64,000 bases of DNA from Hofstenia miamia (Eukaryota > Xenacoelomorpha > Acoela). How positions within the stretch are numbered: the first letter of the stretch is position 1; every line of letters starts with the position of its first letter. Under the pieces are notes generated by a model that saw nothing but the letters and a program-made list of their open reading frames with translations, was not told the origin of the DNA and did no database searches. This document shows positions 44,643 through 57,631 of this stretch, one piece after another. The position numbers and the translations under genes were made by a program. Location: assembly GCA_004352715.1 (NCBI GenBank), contig SCFE01000085.1:1-64000 (forward strand), written 5' to 3'.

Positions 44643-45557
44643 TGTAGAATCGCGGGCTGTAATGTTACTAGAAAACTATTTGACTCTGCAGAAGGTTTAG
44701 CATAGAGATATAACAGCCCTGATTCTGGGAAAACAAGTAAAGAGAAAACGAACTAATATAAACATTGGTAATTCATCCAAGTAATAAATACTTTAGGTAA
44801 CTCCAAGATGACCAACTCATGTGGCTTCCAGCCGAAGTGAAGTCTTCAGGAACAGTGTAGTGCTCGACTTAGTGCATGGTGCTACCATATTTGTCTCACT
44901 TATTAATTTCTATCTCATAGTAAAAATATACATCTCATTTTCATTGTTATCTCTCAGCTCACTTAATAATAGTCTGTAATTGCCGGACATTCACGATAGC
45001 CCACAGCATGGTATCATCACAGTGTCATACAGTATAGGTGCATGTACATGTTGAACATCAAATGAAAGTTTTATTATTTCCTTATGCGTAACCATATCCA
45101 TAACCTAATAGGTCCACAATTTGGGCTGGTAAGATCTGTCAATCTCCAGGAGCTACGTGTCACCCTGTGCTTGAGAAAGCACTCTCAAATTGTTGCAACA
45201 CTTAAGCAATTATTTTCATACTAAAAATCAGTAATCAAATAATGGAAGAAAAAGTAAACAGTAATTGAGGCTAGATAAAATCTATTAACCTTTCTTAACA
45301 TTGTTTCTCAATTTATACAAGTTCAAATAATTACCTGTCTTTGTTTACAACTACAGTTAATCATTAGATAGTCATGTCATTGATTTTCCCTTGCAAATTA
45401 AATTTGAGCAACACGTTTAGCACCATCAAGGGTACATAACACGATAACTAGCTTTCATAAACCCAAGCTCAAAATTAATCTTACGTCATGATGATGTTAA
45501 TACAATAAAAAATAGAAATGAATAATAATCACGAAAATTTCCCCGAGTGACTCTACA
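44643..45557 (-). repeat. E1 3' LTR (family 1)
   Basis: 915 bp, minus-strand TGTAGAGTCACTCGGGG to GCCCGCGATTCTACA. Polypurine tract GCAAAGGGGGCCG adjoins (45558-45570). Nearly identical to 58448-59362. Confidence 0.92.
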
Positions 45558-45575
45558 CGGCCCCCTTTGCTCAAA

Positions 45576-48500
45576 TTAATTCTGTGGCAGTAGGTGGAGA
45601 GTAGGACCCAAGACTAGTTGTTGAGCAGCTCTGACCATTTCCATAGCTAATTCTCCTTCCCATTCTTTTAATTCAGCATACTGAGGCTCATGTGAAAGTT
45701 AAATTAATGCCTCTCTCTGGGTAACAACTTTATCTCTTAACTTGAAGTAGTGTAGTGTAGGCAATCTATTGCTGATGGGACAATTCTTTCTTAAGTTGTT
45801 TAAATGATGAGTGAATGTATCATGAAATCTTTTGTAAAGGCGAAATCCTTTCAGTGCAATCATTAAGGTCATCAATGCATCTGTGTCAGATGTATGAGCA
45901 TCCTTGGCTCAAATAGTGGTGGCTGGGTAAAGGTGTTCAAACACATCTCTTAGTGACCCCATGTGGGTTGCATGATCCATAAATAAGGAACAGAACTCTT
46001 GTACCTGATTCAATGTCATATCATCTGGATCAGAAACGTCAGCTTGAAGCATGGTGATTATTTCTATCCTTTTTGTTACATCATAGTATCTTGTGGTAGT
46101 TTCTACTTTGTTGATCCACATAAGATCTCCAGCAGCTTGAAAGAGAATTAACATCCGAGGATCAGTATTTAGTAAGGTTTCATGTATCTTCCTTAATTGC
46201 TCATTTATTGCAGTTCCTTTATTAAAAATGTCACGAATAGTCAACGTTCCATTGATGAAGATTCTTTCCTTGTTATCACTTGCCAGTAACTTTTCACGCA
46301 CTAACCTGTATTCATCAGTTTTAATCAGTTTATTTGCCTCGGCGCTAGTGCTCACAAAATTTAATTTATTGGGTAGATGGGCTGCAACTTTCTTCTTGTT
46401 TTTCTTTACTCACCATTTAGGTTGAATTAGTGGAGTTTCAACACAAGGAGGGGGAATGCATAATATATTTTCCTTCCAAAGTTTGTGTTCCAAATCTGCA
46501 AACAGAGATTTTTTTTGTAAACTAGCAGTCCCAATTGTAATGGGATAGTTGATCTGAGCGTTCTTAATGGTATCCCAAAATTGGTTTCTTAATCCATGTT
46601 TTCATAACTCCTCAATCTGTTTGCTTGATATCTTGATTTGGGCAGTAGTACATTCTACGTCCAGAGCTACTTGTCACCCTGGGGATTGTAGAATGACCAA
46701 TTCCTCTTTAGTAAACATTTCGGTTAAGCACCACTTCATCATTCCAAGAACATCCTTTTCACTATTTTCCACTAGTACTCTATTTTGAATTAGTAAATCT
46801 TTATCAAAGTCAGAAGGGTCATGCTCGAGCATGAGAATCCTCTCATTTTCAGTGATTGACCATTGAGGAGTAGGAGATAATTGCACTGAGGATGTAGCCA
46901 ATAATTCTTCTTCTCTGAAAAACTGTTTGGGGGTCTTCATAATCTGTTTGAATAGAGTGATAGGAACTATCCTTCCTTCCTTCTCCACATGTCTGGATGA
47001 TTCCGCAAACTTCCCGTATCCACACTCTGGATAGGATATTCTGTGTGCATCGAAAAAATTTTCATTCTGCTCTATCACTTCACTTGTTCTTATTAATTCC
47101 AAAAATGTTTGCATTGATCCAGGTTGTCATTCGATTAATCTTTTAGTGCTTAGCAGGGCATTATCAGAAGAAAATATTGTGAACTTGTTTCAGCAGTTGC
47201 ACCCCACATATACTTTTTCATCATTTCAGAAAAAATATTGATGTCCAACGGACAAATTCCCAAATGGTTGCTAATCAATATAAGTGACATTTTTCCCGTT
47301 ATACTACTCGCCCCCACCAGTTGGGCATAATATTTTTCGTAATGGTCCATAGCTCTCTTTGTTTTGCAGGGTGAAGATGGCGGTGTGCATTTGTGTAATA
47401 ACCAGTTTTTTACTTTCCATGTAAGTGGACATACAGCTATCTCATGACATGCTGTCTTGGACATTGATTTTCATTGGGTCTGATTGATTGGTAAACTTAT
47501 ATGTGGATCTCTAGTTAGATATATAGCAATAATCCATATCACTCCTCTTGGATAAATGTCAGGCACCTTTTCTTCTGAAAACAACTGCGACTTAAAGTTC
47601 TTCTGATCTTGCATGTCATAGGAAAACTTTACTGCTCGTAATAATCGCTCAACAGATTGATGATATTGAGAACTGGGACTTTTTATCTCAAATTTGGGCC
47701 AATTAGACTCGGGGTTTTTAGTGGCTTTTATTTCTGACCATACTGCCTGAATTTCTTGTAAGGTTTCAGCACTTTGAGCAAAGGCAAAACTGACTCTCAT
47801 GTCTGTTACTGTGTGTAGAGATGGGGAGTTTACATTTGGCAATTCCAACATTTGTGCTTGAAGTATGTTATCAATTATTAGCTTTTTATCCACTGCTAAC
47901 CAATGTGACGGAATTTTCTTGCATAGCATAAGGTCTGTAAATAATAGTTTAGTAACTGATATCAGATTTGTGTGATATTTGACTATAGCTAGATCAATAA
48001 AAAATAATGAAATTTAGCATTCTGAAGTGCAGATTTTCTACTGCTTCAGGGATACTGTCTTTGTATTCTTCCCTGAGCACCATTACGAGTCATATTCCTT
48101 CAACTTTTGCTATCTGGTATGCAATTTCTATCTGCTCCATTATCTGCTCATCTTGTATTTCCTTTATTCTAAAGAAATAGATTACTAAAAGGTTTGGGAA
48201 GTCAATATTAACACATTCAAAACTTCTAATTGTGCTTCCATTGTTTAAAAATTGGCATAAATTGTAGATTGAAAAGTCTTCATCAAAAGAAATATGCACA
48301 GTACTTCTCCAATATAAACGACTAATTCCTTCAAGCATTTTTGAATCATAGCATATTATAGAATTTATTTTTGGACGTCTCTCTGCATCAATTATAAAAG
48401 GTATTATATCAATAGAGCAACCTAACTGTTTGGTATTGTAAGTTCATCATAATTGGTTCTGCGTCTCTTCCAAAATGTTATCATGAATGTAATGTACTGC

Positions 48501-48830
48501 TCAACATGTAGCTATGAAATAGGGGTGTAGTGTTTCTTCACCAGCTTTAGACATCTTTTTCTTTCTTTCTTCTGTCTTCCTAGATCTGACTGTTGAAGTA
48601 ACGGTAGAGGAACTAACAGAGGTTGAGGGGGCTATCGAATCACTCATTGGGGAGGTATTTACAGTTTGTAATACACTAAATAGGGTATGTATGTTTTGAG
48701 TTTTTAAAGTTTGAGAGGTTTTTGTTGCCAGCTCTGCTCATGCATGTGGAGGTATGTGTCCCCCATGTAGTAGTGAGATGAGGATGGTGTTATTGCTGTC
48801 TGCTCTCCTAATCATGGAGCTACATGTTGC
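45576..48830 (-). pseudogene. ORF3 of E1 (broken)
   Basis: About 1,080 codons. From the N-terminus: Ser/Thr-rich and basic start (STVTSTVRSRKTEERKKK), TLHPYFIAT (about 48,525), RSTVHISFDEDFSIYN (about 48,300), NIDFPNLLVIYFFR, then a helix and LVMVLREE, SFAFAQSAETLQEIQAVW (about 47,780), FKSQLFSEEKVPDIY (about 47,570), AVCPLTWKVKNWLLHKC (about 47,410), MKKYMWGATAE (about 47,210), FFDAHRISYPECGYG, then the 148-codon terminal domain 45909-46355, a TGA (45909-45911) and ~110 more codons to TAA 45576-45578. A second TGA of other copies is AAG here. The beta-helix-beta look of the NLLVIYFF...LVMVL part is inference. Unknown function. Confidence 0.78.
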
Positions 48831-50820
48831 CCACATGGGATAGGACTCTGCTCAGCACCTTCATGTCGTCCTCTTTTGTTTTCACGTGCCTCATCAAGCA
48901 AAGATACATGTCTCCCATGCCTAGATGAGGATGTGCCATCATTTCTGCTAACCTCCATTTTCCTTCTCACTCTTTAATGGGGTGGAGGATCTGGCAGGTC
49001 TCGTTTTTTCTTTCCTATCAGTATCATTCCTAAACATATCTATAAGGTTAAGGTCCCAAATATTGGGATCATAAGTTTGATTGTCTCTGGCCTGCCTTGA
49101 GGGCAAAATTCATTGGCCACAATTGTTTACAATATCAGTTTCAAAATCGGTATTGTAAAAATCTTCCTCAGCAAATTTGGTTAAATTATCATAAGTTTCA
49201 AAGACATTGATACCATTATCAATTAGTGTGAATTCATTATTATCATCAATGATTACATTCTCAATATCTTTGATTGTTTGTTTTAGTCTCTGAAAATGTA
49301 CTGTTTTACTGTTATTAAGCATATAAGTATTGTGGTCAAGCACTTTCTCCACAGTGAATGGTCCTTGCCAATTGTTGATTAATTTTCTTACTTGATTGGG
49401 GTCTGTTGTCACACAAGGTAGATATGCAAAACTTTATCTCCCCTCTGATGCAGTTCACCATACAATTTTTTATTAAACGTTCTCTTTTGTCAAATACTAG
49501 ATTGACTAGTGTTGTGACAGATGGTTAAGTGAATCTGCTGCATATCACGTAACAATTGATTTACATATTTATCTAAGGTAATTTCTGAGTAGTTAGGATA
49601 CATCATTGATAAAGAGGTTAATGCTTCACGACCAAACATAGCTTTAAACAGACTGACCCCAGTTGTAGAATTAACTGGTGTATTATAAAAAATTCAATAC
49701 ATTCTATTACCTGTTGCCAATTTTTCCCTGCTGCTCGTGATAAGGCCACCCTGATTAATTTTATCAGAGTTCTGTTTAGCCTTTCCACTAAACCATTCGC
49801 TTGAGGGTGGTATGCGGTAGTAAAATCGTGTATTATTTCTAATTCAGACATAAGGGTTTTCATCAAATTATTTTCAAACTGTGGACCATGATCCGAGATA
49901 AGCCGAGACATGGGGCCATATTTTAAAATCCATTCCTTTACTATCTTATCAGCTACTCTTTCAGCGTGTGTGCTATCCATTGGAATTATTCTAGCATATT
50001 TAGTAAAATGATCCACTATCACTAGAAGATACTGAAATCCATTGCTGTCACAAGATAATTGTTCTAGGTCCATATGCACAATTTCATCGGGACTGGTGGC
50101 CACATGACACTCTAATTCAGCCCATTGTTCTGGGAAATGAGAGGAGTTATTCAAAAGACACTTCCCACATTTATCTATTACATCCTGAACTGTTGATCTA
50201 ATTCCAATGGTAACATACTGAGAGTTAAATGTCTTTTCAGTTTGTATAATTCCTAAATGTCCCCTTTCATGAACCCTTCTCACGAGATCCCTTTTAAAAT
50301 ATTCAGGAATAGCAAGGCTATTATTCTGACTTTTCACATATAGTAGTCCTTTCTCTGTCATTGTCCAGTTATATTGATTGTAATACCTAATCACAGTCGG
50401 TGAAAGGGGAAAGAAGGGGTCCTTCATCCTTTTCATAATATTAGAGAGTATCAGATCATTTTGTTGATGTTTAATGATTTCTTCTTCAGATATCTCTTCT
50501 CGTATTAAGATTGGCAAAATTTCTTTACCATTTTGGTCAGCATTTATTTCGGGGATCAACTCATATTCAGTGTGTGGTATAAATCTGAATGGGATCTTCT
50601 CCCCAGCTGGCTTTTTTAAATCCCTTTCGTAGCTTGGCAACACTGTCCAATAGTCAGCATTCAGATGTAAATGTCCAGGGCGATGTTTTATTGAAAAAGA
50701 AAAATCATTAAGATATTCTATCCATCTGGCTACTATATTGGACTTATCTCCTGAGAATTTTTTAAGCCAGGCTAGTGCACTGTTGTCAGTGTGCACAATG
50801 AAATTTCTTGAGCGACTCCA
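48831..50820 (-). pseudogene. Integrase and pol C-terminal linker of E1 (broken)
   Basis: The open piece 49618-50796 (392 codons) has VHERGHLGIIQTEKTFNSQY, CGKC, HMDLEQLS, ISDHGPQFENN, GLVERLNRTLIKLIRVAL. After a frameshift comes the GPF module WQGPFTVEKVLDHNTYML (49,330-49,400) and an acidic tail to 49,110. The linker then ends at a TAG that overlaps an ATG in another frame (ATGGAGGTTAG, near 48,957), the likely start of a basic ORF3 leader. HHCC and DDE residues are all present. Confidence 0.85.
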
Positions 50821-52147
50821 CTAATGCTAACATCTCACATTTGGTAGCACTGTAATTTTTCTCAGCAGTTCATAATTTCCTACTAAAATATTGAACTGGG
50901 CTTTCAACTCTGTTTATCTCTTGGCTCAACATGCCACTAATGGCGACAGCACTTGCATCACAGTCTACAATGAAATCCTTTGTATAATCCAGGGTATTTA
51001 ATGACAGTATCTTTTTAAGCTCGGTTTTTATTCCTTCTAATGCTTCCTGCTCAGTCCATGTCCATTTGAATTCATGAGATTTTCTAAGTAATTGAGAGAT
51101 GGATTTTGTTTTCTCAGCCAAATCTGGGACAAACATTCCATAGTAATTTAAGAATCCCATTAAACTCTGCACATCTTTTTGGCTTCTAGGTGTCTCAATT
51201 TTTTCTAAAAACTGCTTTGCATTGGTTTTGATTGAAATCTTTCCATGTTCAATTACTCTGCCCAAAAATGTGACTTTAATCTGCGCCAAAGAACATTTAT
51301 TACCATTTACTTTAAGTCTGGCTTTCTGCAACAATTCCAAGGTCCAATTTAATTTCTCAAGATGTTCATCAAAAGTGTTGCTTGCTACCACAATATCATC
51401 AATATATGCTGAAATCCCAGGTTTGAGAATGTTGGACTTGTTGGTCAATATTTTGGTGACATAGTGCTGGAAAGTCACGGGTGCATTACACAACCCAAAA
51501 GCCATATATTTCCATTCATACAGGCCGTAGGGTGTAATGAATGCGGTTTTTGGAATGTTGGACAGATGCATTGGTACTTGCCAATAGGCTTTACATACAT
51601 TGAGGCAGGAAAAATATTTATATTTACTGGCATTGTATAAAAGATCCTCAATTCTGGGCAATGGGTAGGCATCTTTGATCATGACATCATTCAATTTTCT
51701 AAAGTTGATACATAGTCTGTACTTTTCCCCTTGCCAAATAAACATGGTTGGGGCAGCAGAGGGACTATTGCTTCCCTGAATTATTCCACTCTTGATTAGA
51801 TCCTTTAGAATTTTTTCATATTCTGATTTGAGGTTTTCTGGAACCCTGAGGACAGGTAGTTGAATCAGCTTATCCTGCTTTACCTCAATCGCATGTTCTT
51901 CTCCAATTGCTTGCCCCATGCTTATCATACCATAATTAAAAACTTCACTCTTACTCTGAAGTATTGAAATGAGTGATCTCTTCTCTGTATCGTTTAGATG
52001 TGAGTGGGTTTCGTTATTTACAGTAGGGATCTGAACACTAGACAACTCTTTGAGATCATGAATGGCAGTACATATAGACAAGCAGGAGGTCTCTACACTC
52101 TCGACCTGAACTGGTACTCCTATTATCTGTACATTGGATTCATTAAA
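50821..52147 (-). pseudogene. pol: Reverse transcriptase and RNase H of E1 (broken)
   Basis: 403 codons open (50870-52081), almost the same as the plus-strand copy. RT blocks: YRLCINFRKLND, CLNVCKAYWQVPM (Asn at the first catalytic position), AYIDDIVVASN, LMGFLNYYGMF. RNase H: IVDCDASAVAISGML, then a deletion/frameshift near 50,870-50,800 before TDNSALAWLKKF. Confidence 0.88.
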
Positions 52148-52818
52148 TCATACAGGATGTGTTGATCCATTAAGAATGGTGACATAGGTCTTTCCTGAAC
52201 TTACTTTACATAAATCGGGTGAAAAAGAGATGCCTTTAATATATTTGCCTCTTTGGCCCACTATCATCACTTCTCCATTCATCTCCGAATTCGAAAACAC
52301 AGCTACTTGGGTCCAATGCTTAGCTTCTAAGTGGATGGGCTCATCTAAATCGAACACAACTTCTCGTTCGGGAATTGTAGCTAACTGAGTGGCTTCTTGA
52401 TCTTTTATAGATATCGTATTACTTTTATAATCAATCACACATGAGTTTCTCTCTAAAAAGTCATTCCCCAAAATCAAATCATAGGGGAGTTGATGATTTG
52501 CTGTATCAATGACAATGAGATCTACTTTGAATTGTTCAGCACAAATCTTCAAAATGGCATTTCGTAGCTTTCCTTTCAATGAAATTAAATTTCCCGACGC
52601 ATCAATGAGTTTAATATCAGATGAGGGATTTACTGAATCATGGGTAAAGCAAATGTCCTTACAACATTCATCACTTATGATTGAAGCAGCAGCCCAGGTG
52701 TCAATTGTAGCATTAATAATTCGTCCATTCATTTCCACAGGAATCAGGTTTTTCCTTATCAGATTAGTGATAACCAATACATCCCATGCACAGTTTAAAG
52801 GAGTTGGCGCTCCATTTA
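52148..52818 (-). pseudogene. Aspartic protease and linker of E1
   Basis: 209 codons open from about 52,777. INATIDTWAAASIIS (DTG changed to DTW), LILGNDFLERNSCVIDYKSN, then a linker ending at TGA 52148-52150, shared with the plus-strand copy. The frame lies -1 to gag. Confidence 0.78.
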
Positions 52819-52825
52819 ATTTAAA
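52816..52825 (-). other. Probable -1 frameshift site of E1
   Basis: TTTAAAT (52819-52825, minus) followed at once by TAA (52816-52818) in the gag frame; GGAG-CGCCAA-CTCC hairpin downstream (about 52,800-52,813). Identical to the plus-strand element. Confidence 0.65.
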
Positions 52826-54585
52826 TGTGGTGATTCATTCTCTGTCAAATCAACTAACAATGTGTCAGTGGAAGATATAGAAGCGTCATCAAATAAGAAG
52901 CCCTCACCTTCAGCAACAATTTGAATCTTTGCCTTACAATTAGATTTTAAATGTCCTTTCTCGCCACATCAGAAACACCTCACTGAAGCCATGTCAAAAT
53001 CTTTCTTCAAAATTGTTTTCTTGGGTTCATATCTTACATTTGTCCCAGCTAATTCATGAAGATCTTTATCAATTCGACTAGAGTTATAAATCATGTAAAC
53101 AACACTAATTGCCTTTCTGATAATCTCATGGAGACTATCCTCCGGATCACATTTCATTTCCAGGCAACTATGAATAGAAGAGGGAAAACCCCTACAAATA
53201 TAAGAGAAGAGGTCATGCCGAGAGTATTCAGGAGACAGACTGCTTAATCAAAAAAGTCTTTCAACTTGCATGATGTAATTACAAATATCGTCCCCTCTCT
53301 TAAAAGACATATCACAAAGTAAAGTCTTGTATTGGTGTTTTATGTGAGGGGCTTGATAGTGATCCTCAAAAAACCCAACTAACAGTTGATAATCAGTCTT
53401 GATATGCTGATCTAACATCATGTATTGATTGTATGCTAAACCACTTAAATACAGTGGAAACTGCGATACAGCATCTTCTTGAGATGTTTTATACTGTTTC
53501 ATGTGAAGTTCAAACAAAAAGAACCACTCCTCAAAGGATTGTGAAACTGTGTTGATTTGTCCAGTGAACTTAGGCAATACTGAATGTTTATTGCGCACCG
53601 GTATTTGTCTGGGTGTCTCAAGAGGAAGAATTGAATGACGAAATCGGGGTTGCCTATCTGAGGTATTGGTGTTATCATTTAATGGACTAGTAACGTCACT
53701 GATATGTTCTTTAGCTGTTGTTACCATGGAAGTGCAAAATGGCTGCACATAGACTGAAGGAATGAAATCTCTCTGAGGGGTAGCAACTGTAGCAATGGAT
53801 GCTTGAGTAAATGTAGGATTAGACACCAGCGAAGTGATGCAAGATGACACTGAAGTTGGGGGAATTACCACCTTACTTTCATCACACTGAGAAGGTATAG
53901 GGGCATTTGAAAAAGCAGGGTTTGAATTTTCACCTCAAATCATCTGTGCAAATTGATTGGTGATCTTCTCAGCCCAATCCCCTAAAGCTTCATTTAATGT
54001 AGCATGGGTAACGAATTCATCAACAGGGGTTTTTAAGAGGTGGGCTTCTTCTGACTTGGCCATATTGGTTTTTAATTCATGAATTTGTAGTTCCAATGCA
54101 ACAGTGGATTCTAACATCTGCATTTCCATCTTCTGGTACACAACATGTTGAGTGTTGAGCTCAACTTGGAGAGACTTAACTTGACGCTCACTGTCCATCC
54201 TCATTGCGACCTGCTGTGATAATGCATCTTTCAGGTGCTCAATCTCCATTTGTTGAGTATTGAAGTGTGGCAGGGAGTTCATCACATTATCAACACGATT
54301 ATATGGACAGAATGGAATGGGAGGAGCATTCTGCGTATTCAAGACTTGGCGTAGCTGTTGATGGATATTGGGGCTGCTGGTACCCTCATGTGGATATGGA
54401 CTGGTTGATGCAATTTGATCTCGCCTTTGAGCAGTTTGGGTAGGAGAAGTCAGAGGACAGAAATTTAACAATGATCCAACAGTGCAAGGGGCAACGTCCT
54501 GGTTGCCAACACTTGCACAGGGGACACTCTGTTCCAGAGGAGTCCCAAAAGTAGGAGAGTAAGTAACTGTACAATTCAAATCCAT
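52816..54585 (-). pseudogene. gag: Gag of E1 (broken)
   Basis: Starts MDLNCTVTYSPTFGTP at 54585. Coiled coil (HLKDALSQQVAMRMDSERQ), capsid-like block (KFTGQINTVSQSFEEWFFLF; HQYKTLLCDMSFKRGDD) and a CCHC knuckle at about 52,957-52,985 (CF-x-CGEKGHLKSNC, with TGA at x). Stops: TGA after FAQMI (53,938 region), where the plus-strand copy has CGA; TGA after VERLF, where the plus-strand copy has TAA and element C has His. Confidence 0.8.
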
Positions 54586-54986
54586 TAACTAAGAGGCAAA
54601 CAACAAGAAACAATAACTACTTTAACTGACAGTTGGGAGCACTTTCCAACCACAAATGAAACACACAGCTCATAAAAAATCACAGGATACAAACCCAAAT
54701 GTGGGATACAGCAGCAATTGGTATTAAATCCAACATGTGAAGCACTGAGACAAAACAGAAATTTAAAGAGTAAAAACATAAACAAAGCAGAAGACTTAAA
54801 AATTGTAATTGCCTTTCCAATGGAGAGAAAAAGGATCAGTATACATCAGTTGGTAGATTTGCACTGAAATCCAATTGCTGTCAGGGGAAACAACTATCCC
54901 AGCTGACAAGCACCAAAGCTAAAACAAAACCAAATCCAAACCATCAAAAGAGACAACAGAGAAAAATATTTTGTTATCATGTCAGC
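54586..54986 (-). other. Leader of E1
   Basis: About 400 bp between primer site and gag ATG; collinear with 1669-2075. No gene supported. Confidence 0.5.
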
Positions 54987-55004
54987 GTCCAGTCACAGTC
55001 GCCA
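54987..55004 (-). other. Primer-binding site of E1, tRNA-Arg type
   Basis: TGGCGACTGTGACTGGAC on the minus strand, identical to 1651-1668, directly after the LTR. Confidence 0.75.
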
Positions 55005-55902
55005 TGTAGAATCACAGGCTGTAATTATACTAGAAAACTATTTAACTCTGCAGAAGGTTTAACATAGAGATATGATAGCCCTGATTCTGGGAAAACAATT
55101 AAAGAGAAAACTGATATAAACATTGGTAATTCATCCAAGTAATCAATACTTTAGGTAACTCCAAAATGACCAACTCAACATGGCTTCCAGCTGAAGCAAA
55201 GTCTTTAAGAACATTGTAGTGCTCGACCTAGTGCATGGTGCTACCCTATTTGTCTCACTTATTAATTTCTATCTCATAGTAAAATAAACATCACATTTTC
55301 ATTGTTATCTCTCAGCTCACTTAATAATAGTCTGTAATTGCCAGACATTCATGCTAGCCAACAGCATGGTATCATCACAGTGTCATATAGTATAGGTGCA
55401 TGTATGTGTTGAACATTGAACAAGTTTTATTATTGCCTTATGTGTAACTGTATCCATAACATAATAGGTCCACAATATGGGCTGGTAAGATCTGCCAATC
55501 TCCAGGAGCTACATGTCACCCTGTACTTTTTAAAAAGCACTCCCAAATTGTCACTGCACTTAAGCAATTATTTTCATCTTAAAAAAAAACAATAATCAAA
55601 TACAAAAGAGAAAGTAATTGAGGCTAGATAAAATCTATTAACCTCTCTCAACATTGTTTCTCAATTTACACAAGTTCAAAATAATTACCTGTCTTTGTTT
55701 ACAACTACAGTTAATCATTAGATAGTCATGTCATTGATTTTCCCTTGCAAATTAAATTTGAGCAACACATTTGAGGGGACATAACATGATAACTAGCTTT
55801 CATAAATGCAAGCTTGAAATTAATCTTATGTCATGATGACATTAATACAATAAAAAATAAGAATGAATAATAATCACGAAAATTTCCCCAAGTGACTCTA
55901 CA
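55005..55902 (-). repeat. E1 5' LTR, shared with upstream ORF3 unit
   Basis: 898 bp. Its first ~110 bp (U3) match 730-840 exactly, then it differs from that LTR at many sites and by indels, and is closer there to the E1/E2 3' LTR. This is a mosaic LTR. Polypurine tract at 55903-55915. Confidence 0.9.
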
Positions 55903-55920
55903 TGCCCCCCTTTGCTCAAA

Positions 55921-56631
55921 TTAATTCTGCGGCAGTTGGTGGAGAGTAGGACCCAAGACTAGTCATTGAGTGGCTCTGACCATTTCCATAGCTAATTCTC
56001 CTTCCCATTCTTTTAATTCAGCATACTGAGGCTCACATGAAAGTTGCATTAATACCTCTCTCTGGGTAACAACTTCATCTCTTAACTTGAAGTAGCATAG
56101 CATAGGCAATCTATCACTGATGGGACAATTCTTTCATAAATTGGTTAAACAGTGAGTGAATGTATCATGAAATCTTTCATAGAGGCAAAATCCTTTCAAT
56201 GCAATCATTAAGGTCATCAATGCATCTGTGTCAGATGTATGAGCATCCTTGGCTCAAATAGTGGTGGCTGGGTAAAAATGTTCAAACACATCTCTTAGAG
56301 ACCCCATGCAGGTTGCATGGTCCATAAATATGGAACAGAACTCTTGTACCTGATTCAATGTCATATCATCTGGATTGGACACGTCAGCTTGAAGCATGGT
56401 GATTATTTCTATCCTTTTTGTTACATCATAGTATCTTGTGGTAGTTTCTACTTTGTTGATCCACATAAGATCTCCAGCAGCTTGAAAGAGAATTAACATC
56501 CGAGGATCAGTATTTAGTAAGGTTTCATGTATCTTCCTTAATTGCTCATTTATTGCAGTTCCTTTATTAAAAATGTCACGAATAGTCAACGTTCCATTGA
56601 TGAAGATTCTTTCCTTGTTATCACTTGCCAG
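55921..56631 (-). pseudogene. ORF3 C-terminal fragment upstream of E1
   Basis: Mirror copy of 1-711: same residues, same TGAs (56254-56256 and two later), same TAA (55921-55923). Cut by the gap exactly where the window-start copy begins (CTGGCAAGTG), which suggests that both contigs break at the same repeat boundary. Confidence 0.78.
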
Positions 56632-57631
56632 NNNNNNNNNNNNNNNNNNNNNNNNNNNNNNNNNNNNNNNNNNNNNNNNNNNNNNNNNNNNNNNNNNNNN
56701 NNNNNNNNNNNNNNNNNNNNNNNNNNNNNNNNNNNNNNNNNNNNNNNNNNNNNNNNNNNNNNNNNNNNNNNNNNNNNNNNNNNNNNNNNNNNNNNNNNNN
56801 NNNNNNNNNNNNNNNNNNNNNNNNNNNNNNNNNNNNNNNNNNNNNNNNNNNNNNNNNNNNNNNNNNNNNNNNNNNNNNNNNNNNNNNNNNNNNNNNNNNN
56901 NNNNNNNNNNNNNNNNNNNNNNNNNNNNNNNNNNNNNNNNNNNNNNNNNNNNNNNNNNNNNNNNNNNNNNNNNNNNNNNNNNNNNNNNNNNNNNNNNNNN
57001 NNNNNNNNNNNNNNNNNNNNNNNNNNNNNNNNNNNNNNNNNNNNNNNNNNNNNNNNNNNNNNNNNNNNNNNNNNNNNNNNNNNNNNNNNNNNNNNNNNNN
57101 NNNNNNNNNNNNNNNNNNNNNNNNNNNNNNNNNNNNNNNNNNNNNNNNNNNNNNNNNNNNNNNNNNNNNNNNNNNNNNNNNNNNNNNNNNNNNNNNNNNN
57201 NNNNNNNNNNNNNNNNNNNNNNNNNNNNNNNNNNNNNNNNNNNNNNNNNNNNNNNNNNNNNNNNNNNNNNNNNNNNNNNNNNNNNNNNNNNNNNNNNNNN
57301 NNNNNNNNNNNNNNNNNNNNNNNNNNNNNNNNNNNNNNNNNNNNNNNNNNNNNNNNNNNNNNNNNNNNNNNNNNNNNNNNNNNNNNNNNNNNNNNNNNNN
57401 NNNNNNNNNNNNNNNNNNNNNNNNNNNNNNNNNNNNNNNNNNNNNNNNNNNNNNNNNNNNNNNNNNNNNNNNNNNNNNNNNNNNNNNNNNNNNNNNNNNN
57501 NNNNNNNNNNNNNNNNNNNNNNNNNNNNNNNNNNNNNNNNNNNNNNNNNNNNNNNNNNNNNNNNNNNNNNNNNNNNNNNNNNNNNNNNNNNNNNNNNNNN
57601 NNNNNNNNNNNNNNNNNNNNNNNNNNNNNNN
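56632..57631. other. Assembly gap (1,000 N)
   Basis: Placeholder of exactly 1,000 Ns. Confidence 0.99.

Larger units (their letters stand above)
44643..55902 (-). mobile_element. E1: near-complete 11.3-kb family-1 Ty3/Gypsy element
   Basis: 5' LTR 55005-55902, primer site, leader, gag, slippery site, protease, RT, RNase H, integrase, linker, ORF3, polypurine tract, 3' LTR 44643-45557. It is the best template for the family. The two LTRs differ by many substitutions (often CpG changes, e.g. TCGCGGGC against TCACAGGC), so the insertion is old or recombined. The upper flank is another ORF3, so no target-site duplication can be seen. Confidence 0.88.

Noticed and set aside
45576-48830. ORF3 as a retroviral envelope
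   Set aside because: No signal peptide, cleavage site, fusion peptide or membrane anchor in any copy; long charged helical segments instead.
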